IMG/VR virus record: IMGVR_UViG_3300035682_001872
Coordinates: 1 to 52,172 of that record
Direction: 5' to 3' (one strand)
DNA length: 52,172 nt
From: a virus
Positions within the stretch are counted from its first letter, which is position 1; every line of letters begins with the position of its first letter. Positions 30,808-38,502 of this stretch are shown here, piece after piece. Position numbers and translations under genes: made by a program. The notes below the pieces were generated by a model. It searched no databases and was not told the DNA's origin. It was given only the letters and a program-made list of their open reading frames with translations.

Positions 30808-31373
30808 TGTCACAGATAAAAATAACCGGACTAAATGTAAATATAGTCGGTATGTCGGTACCCAACAAAGAATTTGGGCATGCAGGAAGAGCTATAGAAC
30901 AAATACTGATAGACCAAGGTATACCTATCGATTCTACTGCAGCCGGGGCTGATATTAAACATCCTGGATATAATCCGTTAGAAGTGAAATCACGTGATGT
31001 CGACGCAACTTCAGCACAGGGTGTGTGTAAAATGTCGCCGGAGTATATCAAGGTTACTCCTTATTGCCAATCTATTGTGTTTGAAAAAATGCAACAACAG
31101 TATCGAGTTAAAACAAAAGATCAACTGATTATATCAGGAGAAGTATATGATTTTTCACCTAAGTATATTCAAGATTTAATTGAAGAAGCATACGAAGCTG
31201 CAAGAAAAAAATTAATAAACGGCAATGATGATCCCTATATATACGGGACTGCATGGGGTTATCTGGAACAAACAGTAAAAGGATCAAGGTCATATGAATT
31301 TAGAATCAGCAACAATGCCATGAAAAAATTAGAAAATACTTCAAAATCGACCTATAACAAATTTTTCGAGTAA
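30807..31373 (+). CDS. Candidate PD-(D/E)xK-type nuclease
   Basis: 188 aa from ATG 30807, which overlaps the previous stop (TAATG). GADIKHPGYNPLEVKSRD gives Asp, then 8 residues, then E-x-K, the metal-site spacing of PD-(D/E)xK endonucleases. An upstream Glu in AIEQILIDQGI on the first helix completes the typical core. The second half is basic and helical with many Lys and Asn, and the DNA is more AT-rich than its neighbours, which hints at transfer. If a nuclease, it could cut DNA lacking the DpdA modification. Homing or restriction functions are alternatives. Motif-level call only. Confidence 0.45.
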   Translation: MSQIKITGLNVNIVGMSVPNKEFGHAGRAIEQILIDQGIPIDSTAAGADIKHPGYNPLEVKSRDVDATSAQGVCKMSPEYIKVTPYCQSIVFEKMQQQYRVKTKDQLIISGEVYDFSPKYIQDLIEEAYEAARKKLINGNDDPYIYGTAWGYLEQTVKGSRSYEFRISNNAMKKLENTSKSTYNKFFE

Positions 31374-31377
31374 AAAA

Positions 31378-31842
31378 ATGATTCAAGCAGAACGCGAACA
31401 AATAGAACGCATTAAAGAAGCAGCACAGAGACAAATATGGGTAACCTTCCAAAAAGAAGGTATCCATAAATATCCTGCGGCCTTGACAGATCCTGCATTG
31501 GCCACTGGAGATGAATATGATGTATCGTTTCTTGGCTATCCTCATCGTCACATCTTTCACTTCAGGGTGTGGATTGACGTCTGGCACAACGATCGGGACA
31601 TTGAGTTTATCCAATTCAAACGCTGGTTGGAAAACCTTTACCGTTCCCCCAATAACCATAATACGAATACCGTTTTAAGTTTAGATTATAAATCATGCGA
31701 AATGATTGCCGACGATCTGTACGTACAGATTGCCGCAAGATATCCTGGACGTAGTGTCTGGATAGAAGTAGCCGAAGATGGTGAGAACGGCTGCTTGATT
31801 AAATATAACACTCACCGCCCTTATCAACACATAGTAATCTAA
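31378..31842 (+). CDS. Conserved hypothetical, possible T-fold-like protein
   Basis: 154 aa. A conserved central block reads VSFLGYPHRHIFHFRVW, then HNDRDIEFIQFKRWLENLY, and a final RYPGRSVWIEVAEDGENG. His-rich strands with a following E-x-I-x-F-K helix recall tunnelling-fold proteins (QueD, FolE and QueF relatives), which would fit a deazaguanine pathway, but no active site can be confirmed. It follows the candidate nuclease by 4 nt. Confidence 0.62.
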   Translation: MIQAEREQIERIKEAAQRQIWVTFQKEGIHKYPAALTDPALATGDEYDVSFLGYPHRHIFHFRVWIDVWHNDRDIEFIQFKRWLENLYRSPNNHNTNTVLSLDYKSCEMIADDLYVQIAARYPGRSVWIEVAEDGENGCLIKYNTHRPYQHIVI

Positions 31843-31851
31843 GGAAACACA

Positions 31852-32064
31852 ATGGCCAAGCCATCAATCAAATCTAATCCTAAAGTAACACAAATTTTCG
31901 ACGACCTCGAACAGTTTCTTGAATTTTGTCGCGACTATGGATATAAATTTAACGAAGCAGATCTATACAATTGGAAAAGCTATGCTTACCAACAATTCAA
32001 CAAACGTGTGCAGGGCAAGCATGTCAAAGACATGTGGATGCAAGATGCACCACGGGTGCGTTAA
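31852..32064 (+). CDS. Small conserved hypothetical protein
   Basis: 70 aa with an AAGGAA Shine-Dalgarno. It is helical and charged: IFDDLEQFLEFCRDYGYKF, then EADLYNWKSYAYQQF. Proteins of this style are common in T4-like aquatic phages. No function recognised. Confidence 0.65.
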   Translation: MAKPSIKSNPKVTQIFDDLEQFLEFCRDYGYKFNEADLYNWKSYAYQQFNKRVQGKHVKDMWMQDAPRVR

Positions 32065-32066
32065 TC

Positions 32067-33272
32067 ATGCGTAAATTATTTTACATGGCACTAGAGTCGT
32101 ACGAATCAAGATACACTCTGCAACTGACTGAATGGAATCGGCGTGTGTTTGAACGTCGAGGACTTGATGTAGTGTATGTTCCTGGTGAAACACTTGACAA
32201 TTCAGGTGCCATCTCAGTAGGACAAGTGTTAGACGCACACGGACGCAGTTACTTTGCCATGAGTCAGATGATGAATCTTGTCAAGATGATGCGAAATGGC
32301 GAAGTTACTAGCGATGACGTTGTGTATTTTGAGGACATGTTTTCGCCTGGTATTGAGAGCTTGCCCTATATCATGGATCAGGTTCCAACGAATCTTCAAC
32401 CACAAATCTATGTTCGTTGTTTGGCACAGGCAATTGATCCCGACGACTTTGTGCATGTCTGGGGCATGGCCGGCTGGATGTCAACTTATGAACGCATGGT
32501 AAATCAGATTCCCAATGTTCACGTATTGGCCACCAATGAAGAAATGGTTGCTCACATGCGTATTGCTGGGTGGACAGCTCCTATCTACAACATCTCAGGA
32601 CTAGCATTCGGCAAAGACGAAGTGTTAGAACGCATCGGTGGTTTGGCAAACGTCAAACCTTTTGCAGAAAGACCCAGACGTGTGGCATTTGCTGCCAGAT
32701 TTGATCAGGAGAAACAGCCGGGATTCTTCATGGATCTCATTGACATGTATGCTCAGTTAACCACTGAACCATGCGAGTTTGCTATCATGTCTGGAGGTCC
32801 GTTGCGTAGTAACAATCCGGAATATGTTGCTCGTGCAAGACAAATGCAACAACAAGGACGTCTTGCAATTTATGAAAATCTAAGCAAGAATGATTACTAT
32901 GCCTTGCTCAACGATACTCGTGTGTTGTTTAACTGTGCCTTGCAAGACTGGGTTAGCAACACAGTGAGTGAAGCAGACACAGTGGGTTGCAATGTGTTGT
33001 ATCCTGCTTATCGCAGTTTCCCTGAAACCTTTGCCGATGATCCCAACCGATTGTACGTACCTTGGTCTATTGACGATGCTTATCACAAGATGCAGAATCT
33101 CTTGCGTGAACCACATCACAACATGGGTCTCATCAGTGATTGGACCAACAGCACTGTTGATCGCATTGTGGACATATTGGAAGGCAACGGTGAGCAATGG
33201 AATCGTGCTGGAAATCGCTACAGAGATCATGTGAGTCAACCTAAATATCATGTACGGAAGATAGAAGAATGA
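32067..33272 (+). CDS. GT-B fold glycosyltransferase
   Basis: 401 aa from ATG 32067. The N-terminal Rossmann domain (MRKLFYMALESYESR; VVYFEDMFSPGIESLPY) is followed by a nucleotide-sugar domain with RVAFAARFDQEKQPGFFMDL, a form of the GT4-type FxGRxxxxKG block, and YALLNDTRVLFNCALQDWVSNTVSEA, where the acidic E of the E-x7-E motif would lie. It would transfer a sugar from UDP- or GDP-sugar to an unknown acceptor. The glucose/galactose epimerase GalE overlaps its stop (ATGA), so UDP-galactose or UDP-glucose is a fair donor guess. DNA glucosylation is an alternative that cannot be excluded. Confidence 0.78.
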   Translation: MRKLFYMALESYESRYTLQLTEWNRRVFERRGLDVVYVPGETLDNSGAISVGQVLDAHGRSYFAMSQMMNLVKMMRNGEVTSDDVVYFEDMFSPGIESLPYIMDQVPTNLQPQIYVRCLAQAIDPDDFVHVWGMAGWMSTYERMVNQIPNVHVLATNEEMVAHMRIAGWTAPIYNISGLAFGKDEVLERIGGLANVKPFAERPRRVAFAARFDQEKQPGFFMDLIDMYAQLTTEPCEFAIMSGGPLRSNNPEYVARARQMQQQGRLAIYENLSKNDYYALLNDTRVLFNCALQDWVSNTVSEADTVGCNVLYPAYRSFPETFADDPNRLYVPWSIDDAYHKMQNLLREPHHNMGLISDWTNSTVDRIVDILEGNGEQWNRAGNRYRDHVSQPKYHVRKIEE

Positions 33273-34216
33273 ATGTAATTGTAACTGGAGCAGCCGGCTA
33301 TATCGGCGGACAAACTGTGCTGGCATTGTCAGCGGCTGGATATCAGGTCATTGGTGTGGATCAACACACGCCCGGCACTGCTATTCAATCGGTAGTGGAT
33401 GATTTTTTAGTTTCGGACTTTTCTGAAACCAATTGTTTGCACTTGATAGCTCGTGCGCAACCTGTTGCTATTGTTCATTGTGCTGGGACCAGTTTAGTTG
33501 GTCCCAGCATATTGGATCCCAGCACATATTATGAAAATAATTTTGTCAAAACCAAATGCATGCTGGATTATCTAGTAGCTAACAAGTTAACCGATATCAA
33601 ATTGATATTCAGTAGCAGTGCTGCGGTCTATGGTGAACCTATCATGTTACCATGCAGTGAAGAAGATCCTCCCATGCCCATCAGTCCCTACGGCGAAAGC
33701 AAGCTGATGGTGGAATTTATGCTACAGGCCTATCACCGTGCTTACAATCTCAAGTACACTGCATTTAGATATTTCAATGCCTGTGGAGCTGACCCCCAGG
33801 CTCGACACGGACAAGCACCTGGAGCCACACACATCATTGCCAGAGTACTAGAAAGTGCGAGAGACAATCAAGAGTTTGTACTGAATGGAACTGACTTCGA
33901 CACTGCCGACGGCACTTGCATACGTGATTATGTTCACGTAGAAGATTTGGCCCAAGCACATGTTCTAGCAGTACAGCAAGATGTAACAGGTATCTTTAAT
34001 CTAGGAACAGATCAAGGACACAGCAACATGGAAATTATTGACATGGCCAGGTCTGTTATCGGTCGCAAGGTTGCTGTCAGCACAGGTCCTCGACGTACAG
34101 GTGATCCAGCACAGTTGACAGCATCACCTGCTAGATGGTCAAATGCCACCGGTTGGCAACCTGCTTTTGCATTACAAGATATAGTTCAGCATGCCTGGAC
34201 TTGGTATAATCGATGA
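33269..34216 (+). CDS. galE: UDP-glucose 4-epimerase-like (GalE)
   Basis: 315 aa, extended short-chain dehydrogenase. Residues 6-13 (GAAGYIGG) are the NAD-binding GxxGxxG. The SSSAAVYG strand holds the catalytic Ser region, and YGESK near residues 148-152 is the YxxxK pair. FRYFNACGADP is the classic GalE substrate motif. It interconverts UDP-glucose and UDP-galactose or related sugars. Length is somewhat below the usual 338. A strong 11-bp inverted repeat lies in its coding sequence at 33481-33509. It is coupled to the glycosyltransferase upstream. Confidence 0.9.
   Translation: MNVIVTGAAGYIGGQTVLALSAAGYQVIGVDQHTPGTAIQSVVDDFLVSDFSETNCLHLIARAQPVAIVHCAGTSLVGPSILDPSTYYENNFVKTKCMLDYLVANKLTDIKLIFSSSAAVYGEPIMLPCSEEDPPMPISPYGESKLMVEFMLQAYHRAYNLKYTAFRYFNACGADPQARHGQAPGATHIIARVLESARDNQEFVLNGTDFDTADGTCIRDYVHVEDLAQAHVLAVQQDVTGIFNLGTDQGHSNMEIIDMARSVIGRKVAVSTGPRRTGDPAQLTASPARWSNATGWQPAFALQDIVQHAWTWYNR
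33481..33509 (+). repeat. Perfect 11-bp inverted repeat inside galE
   Basis: TGCTGGGACCA (33481-33491) and TGGTCCCAGCA (33499-33509) flank a 7-nt loop GTTTAGT. The stem is GC-rich and stable. It encodes part of the CAGTSLVGPSI segment, so it is under coding constraint as well. No T-tract follows, so it is not a standard terminator. Confidence 0.75.
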
Positions 34217-34258
34217 TTATGCATCCGGTTCTGGCAAGAAACTTTACTACGTAGATTA

Positions 34259-34266
34259 CTAAATAA
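34259..34266 (+). promoter_or_regulatory. Late-like motif CTAAATAA
   Basis: CTAAATAAAC in the 94-nt gap before 34311. No sigma70 -35 box stands in front of it. The gap otherwise holds AT-rich sequence with nothing else recognised. It probably starts the AT-rich island operon. Confidence 0.4.
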
Positions 34267-34310
34267 ACAAAAATATTACCACGCAATTATTCACTCAAAG
34301 ATTAAAGCTT

Positions 34311-35339
34311 ATGTATCGAGAGGCCGAGTTAGTACATTGGATGCAAAATCAAGACCATAAAATTCTACTGCCAGCGCAGGTAGATATCGACTTGACTAAT
34401 ATTTGCAATCAAGATTGTTACTATTGCAATTCCGCGGTTCATCGAAAGATGGCACCAGTACAAAAAAATTATAAAGAATATATTGGATTATTGGATAAAC
34501 TATCAACTTGGAGATCACATTCTCCTAATAGCTTTGGAACTACTCATACTATTACCTATCCCGGTGGGGGAGAACCCACAGTATTGAATGGATACGAGCA
34601 TGTTATCGAGCATACCATAGACTTGGGATTTTTAACGTCAATTACCACCAATGGATCCAAACTCGATCGATTACTTGACAGTGTTCCAATTGAAAAATTA
34701 AAAAAAATAGCCTGGATCGGAATCGACGTTGATGCCGGAACCGAGGATCTATACGAAAAAATACGCCGAAGCCTAACAGCAAAAAGTCTTTTTCCTAGAG
34801 TAACCGAAAATGCCAAAGAACTGATTAAAATTGGAGTTAATGTCGATTTTAAATGTCTGATTAATCCTTACAACGATAATCAAGAAGCTATTGACAATTT
34901 ATTTGATTATGTAAAATCGATCAATGGCAGAAAGTTATATTTCAGACCAGTTATCTATAATAATATAGCACACACTATCACCGAACAACTTAAACTGTGG
35001 ATTGAACAAGCGTCAAAAAGAACAGGTATTCGATATTGGATCAATGAAAATAAAACACAACCTAGAAAATATAAACGTTGTCATCAGATGTATCATTTTC
35101 CTGTGTTTTGTGCCGACGGATACATTTATGTCTGTTGTGACAACAAAGGTAACCCTAACTTTAGCCTAGGTAGATGGGACGAGAATGATTTTAGAGATTT
35201 GTGGATGTCACAGCGACATCATGACATATACAACCATACCAATGTGGGATTATGCTCGCCGTGTAGACCAAATGCAACCAATAACACCATACAAGATATT
35301 ATCAACGACCCTGAGAAAATAGAAAATTTATACGTATGA
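34311..35339 (+). CDS. Radical SAM/SPASM-like enzyme
   Basis: 342 aa. CNQDCYYC (residues 32-39) is the CxxxCxxC site. GGGEPT follows at about 83-88, then the barrel strands ITTNGSKLD, IGIDVDAG and VDFKCLI. The C-terminal section has YKRCHQMYHFPVFCADG, YVCCDNKGN and LCSPCRPN, the spaced cysteines of SPASM/Twitch clusters, which often modify peptides or sugars. It overlaps the next gene by 4 nt. Codon use is AT-rich relative to galE, and this begins a block with the same bias. Substrate unknown; glycan-linked neighbours suggest a sugar or cell-surface target. Confidence 0.85.
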   Translation: MYREAELVHWMQNQDHKILLPAQVDIDLTNICNQDCYYCNSAVHRKMAPVQKNYKEYIGLLDKLSTWRSHSPNSFGTTHTITYPGGGEPTVLNGYEHVIEHTIDLGFLTSITTNGSKLDRLLDSVPIEKLKKIAWIGIDVDAGTEDLYEKIRRSLTAKSLFPRVTENAKELIKIGVNVDFKCLINPYNDNQEAIDNLFDYVKSINGRKLYFRPVIYNNIAHTITEQLKLWIEQASKRTGIRYWINENKTQPRKYKRCHQMYHFPVFCADGYIYVCCDNKGNPNFSLGRWDENDFRDLWMSQRHHDIYNHTNVGLCSPCRPNATNNTIQDIINDPEKIENLYV

Positions 35340-35701
35340 ACATTATATTTCCGATCATTGAACTCATTGACAGGTACAGCATTGCTTGTATTAAATTTAA
35401 AAAAACCAATGGATTAAACAAAGATGAACTTGAGTTTTATAAAAAACAAATTGATAATATTTCCGTCGAACGGATAAAAAACGAAATTCAAGAGCTAATG
35501 TCAATTCACGAAAAAATATGGATGTTAGAAAGCGAATTAAAGAGTGGGCATGAAAATATGATAAGTTTAGAAGAAATCGGAAGACGTGCAATAGAAATCA
35601 GAAATTGGAACAATATTCGAATTAAAACTAAAAACAAAATTGCCGATATTTTAAACAAGGACACAGTGCGTGAAATCAAAAAAAATCATGTCAGCGAATA
35701 A
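35336..35701 (+). CDS. DUF6165-like protein
   Basis: 121 aa, helical and lysine-rich. The order IIELIDRYSIACIKFKK then a spacer and FYKKQIDN, ending with IRNWNNIRIKTKNKI, resembles DUF6165 proteins (GELIDRITIL-type start), which are found in lipopolysaccharide gene clusters. No enzyme motif is visible. It is tied by overlaps to both neighbours. The resemblance is from memory of the family pattern. Confidence 0.5.
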   Translation: MNIIFPIIELIDRYSIACIKFKKTNGLNKDELEFYKKQIDNISVERIKNEIQELMSIHEKIWMLESELKSGHENMISLEEIGRRAIEIRNWNNIRIKTKNKIADILNKDTVREIKKNHVSE

Positions 35702-36194
35702 ATGGGAAACTGGACACATAGACCCATGGTGGGATTTAAGTTTTAAGAATCTCAATTATCAATACTATCCGTTAAAAAATACACATGATTTAGTTCGGTG
35801 GATTAACGAAGGTTATCATCATTTAAATCTTAACGGAGAATTGTACAGTATGCCTAATCCGATGCCGGAGTTGGCAAACAAATTTTTTATGTTGTTCCCT
35901 TGGAAAAATGTCAGTATTGCTTTTTACAAAATGAATACGTGTGATGCTTTACCAATGCACTCAGACAGTTATACATCATACACAAAACGATTCGGAGTGG
36001 AATCTATAGATGTTTGTCGCGCAGTGGTTTTTCTCGAAAATTGGTGCAGCGGACATTATTTCGAAATTGACGGTAAACCATTGATGCCGTGGAAAGCCGG
36101 AGATTATGTACATTGGAATCATGATGTTCCGCATTTCGCTGGTAATTTTGGTGTTCAGCCTCGTTACACTGTTCAAATAACAGGGCATTTATAA
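35688..36194 (+). CDS. 2-oxoglutarate/Fe(II) oxygenase-like protein
   Basis: 168 aa from ATG 35688 (MSANKWETGHIDPWWDL). A double-stranded beta-helix signature is present: MHSD gives the HxD pair, VPHFAGN gives the distal His about 70 residues later, and QPRYTVQITGHL gives the Arg that binds 2-oxoglutarate. These enzymes hydroxylate small molecules, sugars or proteins. The position between a DUF6165-like gene and a DegT-like gene suggests tailoring of a sugar or glycan. The fold call is from residue spacing, and the substrate is unknown. Confidence 0.65.
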   Translation: MSANKWETGHIDPWWDLSFKNLNYQYYPLKNTHDLVRWINEGYHHLNLNGELYSMPNPMPELANKFFMLFPWKNVSIAFYKMNTCDALPMHSDSYTSYTKRFGVESIDVCRAVVFLENWCSGHYFEIDGKPLMPWKAGDYVHWNHDVPHFAGNFGVQPRYTVQITGHL

Positions 36195-36835
36195 TGCAAA
36201 TTAAATCTCTAGATCAATATAGTAATCCATTTGATGCGGTAAAAGAATTCGAATGCATGTTGCAACAATATACCGGTGCTCCATATGCTATCGTAACTGA
36301 TTCCTGCACCCATGCTATTGAAATAGCTCTACGAATTAATCTTCCAAAAAAAACAAGTTTTCCATGTAGAACATATCTTAGTGTTGTAATGTTAATGCAT
36401 AAATTAAATATTAACTATCAATTCAATGAAGTTAATTGGTTTGCAGACAAAAAATATAATTTTACAAGCACTCACATCTGGGATTGTGCAAGATATTTTA
36501 AAAAAAATATGTATGAAAAAAATCAAGTGCAATGCATAAGTTTTAATAGAGAAAAACCATTATCAATAGGCAAGGGCGGTGCAATATTAACTGATGATCC
36601 AATATTGGCTGAGCGTGCTAATAGAATGAGATACGACGGTAGAGATATTTTTAAATATAAAAATTGGATAGATCAAGAAATTTTTGAACCTGGATTTCAC
36701 TATTATTTAAGGCCTGAAGAATGCATTGTTGGAATGAATCTATTAAGTTCCCAATCATTGATTTCTCAGACTGATAGTATGTTTTTAAAGTATCCCGATT
36801 GCTCAACAATGAAAATAGTCAATGACTTATCTTAA
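36194..36835 (+). CDS. Short DegT/DnrJ-like aminotransferase
   Basis: 213 aa, against about 370 for full DegT enzymes. The N-terminal AIVTDSCTHAIEIAL matches the PLP-phosphate loop (SGTxAL-like), WDCARYF the conserved Asp region, and FNREKPLSIGKGGAILTDD the lysine motif, with K121 the likely PLP lysine. It stops soon after RPEECIVGMN, so the C-terminal domain is missing. It may be a true short phage form or a decayed gene. Full enzymes make amino sugars by transfer from glutamate to a keto sugar. It overlaps both neighbours. Confidence 0.7.
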   Translation: MQIKSLDQYSNPFDAVKEFECMLQQYTGAPYAIVTDSCTHAIEIALRINLPKKTSFPCRTYLSVVMLMHKLNINYQFNEVNWFADKKYNFTSTHIWDCARYFKKNMYEKNQVQCISFNREKPLSIGKGGAILTDDPILAERANRMRYDGRDIFKYKNWIDQEIFEPGFHYYLRPEECIVGMNLLSSQSLISQTDSMFLKYPDCSTMKIVNDLS

Positions 36836-37598
36836 TCCCAACAAATGGATGATTGTTAATTATCGACCTGGAACAGGCGGAAAGTTTTTGTGTTTAGCAT
36901 TAACAACCATTGAGAAAATTGCACACTGGAATCCCGATGTTGAATTTCAAAATTTATCTTGGGAAAATTATATAAAAAATCTCTGGAATCCAGACAATAA
37001 AGAACTCTGGTTGGCATCTGAACCTATTACTTGTTGGGATTTGACATTTTTTAGTAGAACTATGCCAAGAGGAGAAGAATTATCATTATCGGAATTTGAT
37101 GATTTGTGCCAAATTCAAAGTAGCCAATATTTTAAAGAGATATGGGAATCTGACAAGATAATTTTGGATTTTTTAAACAAAAAAGTAGTTCCAGATTGGT
37201 GGAAACAATCAAAAATTATTAAATTAGATGCAAACATCAATGACCCGGGCTTCAAAAAAAGATTGCTCAAAAAGATTTATATCTGGGACGAAGTGACAAA
37301 AATGGGCCATACTATGATGGATAAACCTATGCCAGAGCAAAAATATCAGAACGCAGCGTTTTTTAAAAATAAATGGAAGCATGGTCCATTTTCTTCTAAA
37401 GAAGAATGGATAGATTGGGTAGTCGAAAATGACACAAGGGTTAATTTTACTATATCAAATCCTGATATAGTAATGCATGATTTGTTAGATTTTCAAAAAA
37501 TTTATTTTTTTCTAAAAGAAATTGCAAATTCCATTGGATCTACTGTAGACTACGAAAAATTAAAAGTATTGCACGAATATTGGATAACACGTTATTAA
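36822..37598 (+). CDS. Hypothetical with P-loop-like N-terminus
   Basis: 258 aa. It begins WMIVNYRPGTGGKFLCLALT, where RPGTGGK resembles a phosphate-binding loop as in sulfotransferases, but the later PAPS motifs are not recognised. The rest is rich in Trp, Lys, Asn and Ile with no membrane segment. The DNA is strongly AT-rich. It is the last gene of the AT-rich island. A sugar sulfotransferase is possible but not supported beyond the loop. Confidence 0.55.
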   Translation: MTYLNPNKWMIVNYRPGTGGKFLCLALTTIEKIAHWNPDVEFQNLSWENYIKNLWNPDNKELWLASEPITCWDLTFFSRTMPRGEELSLSEFDDLCQIQSSQYFKEIWESDKIILDFLNKKVVPDWWKQSKIIKLDANINDPGFKKRLLKKIYIWDEVTKMGHTMMDKPMPEQKYQNAAFFKNKWKHGPFSSKEEWIDWVVENDTRVNFTISNPDIVMHDLLDFQKIYFFLKEIANSIGSTVDYEKLKVLHEYWITRY

Positions 37599-37615
37599 AA
37601 AAAAATAATAATTGA

Positions 37616-37644
37616 TTGACTTAGATCTAAATAAACTGTATACT
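37616..37644 (+). promoter_or_regulatory. Sigma70-like promoter with CTAAATAA spacer element before folE
   Basis: TTGACT (37616-37621), a 17-nt spacer and TATACT (37639-37644). CTAAATAA (37627-37634) sits five nt after the -35 box, the same place as in the promoters at 44097 and 21840. It would give a leader of about 40 nt before ATG 37694. Confidence 0.68.
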
Positions 37645-37693
37645 ACATTATGATTGGTCATCCTCGACCACAACAAATAACTCGGAGAAATAA

Positions 37694-38485
37694 ATGGGCA
37701 ATCCAACACCACCAGAACTCTTAAAAAGAGACCAAGAAATAAGAAACTCACTTGCAGGCGCACAACAACAAGGTGACGACGATAAAAACTATAAAGAAAA
37801 ACATTTATCACAAGTAATTCGGCAACGTTTAGAAGCAGGCAAGGTCAGATATTGGGCCGGTGACAACATTTCAGCACACATCACAGAAGAGGAAAAAACT
37901 CAACTAGTAGACGAACTCACAGTCAAATTTGAAGACGTGTTACAAAGTTTGGTAATTGACACAGTCACAGATCCTAACAGTCGCGGTACAGCACGCAGAT
38001 TGGCCAAGATGTATGTGTACGAAATTATGTCTGGGCGATATGAACCGGCACCAGACGCAACAGCGTTTCCGAATGATTCAAAGGATAGATATGAAGGTAT
38101 GTTGGTTGTGCGCAGTGAGTTGCGCAGTATGTGCAGTCACCATCATCAGCCTGTTAGCGGTGTTGCCTACATTGGAATCATTGCCGCAAATAAACTTATC
38201 GGGCTATCTAAGTATACTAGGATTGCTCAGTGGTGCAGCCGCCGTGGTACTTTGCAGGAAGAACTTTGCAACGACATTGCAAGAGAAATAATGCGGGCTA
38301 CAGACAGTGAGAATGTGGGTGTGTATATTCAAGCCACACACGGCTGCTGTGAGAATCGCGGTATTATGGCACACTCAAGTTTGACACAGACCACAGTGCT
38401 TCGCGGGGCATTCTTGTCCGATCCTGGCACCAAGAAAGAGTTTTTTGACAATATCAAACTACAACAAGAGTTTGCTCCACGTTAA
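37694..38485 (+). CDS. folE: GTP cyclohydrolase I (FolE)
   Basis: 263 aa. The zinc site is CSHHH with C147 and H150, and C218 in THGCCENRG. GLSKYTRIAQWCSRR and LQEELCNDIA are the conserved catalytic and substrate helices. SSLTQTTVLRGAF is the C-terminal strand. The enzyme turns GTP into 7,8-dihydroneopterin triphosphate, the first step of folate and of 7-deazaguanine synthesis. With QueD and QueE in the window, the second role is favoured. The N-terminal 35 residues are Gln/Asp-rich and extra to the core. It has its own promoter. Confidence 0.95.
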   Translation: MGNPTPPELLKRDQEIRNSLAGAQQQGDDDKNYKEKHLSQVIRQRLEAGKVRYWAGDNISAHITEEEKTQLVDELTVKFEDVLQSLVIDTVTDPNSRGTARRLAKMYVYEIMSGRYEPAPDATAFPNDSKDRYEGMLVVRSELRSMCSHHHQPVSGVAYIGIIAANKLIGLSKYTRIAQWCSRRGTLQEELCNDIAREIMRATDSENVGVYIQATHGCCENRGIMAHSSLTQTTVLRGAFLSDPGTKKEFFDNIKLQQEFAPR

Positions 38486-38502
38486 GATAACTACAAAAAA
38501 TA

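Noticed and set aside
31971-32066. N-terminal extension of the GT-B glycosyltransferase
   Set aside because: The domain starts at MRKLFYMALE (32067); the upstream part is the shadow of the 70-aa gene.
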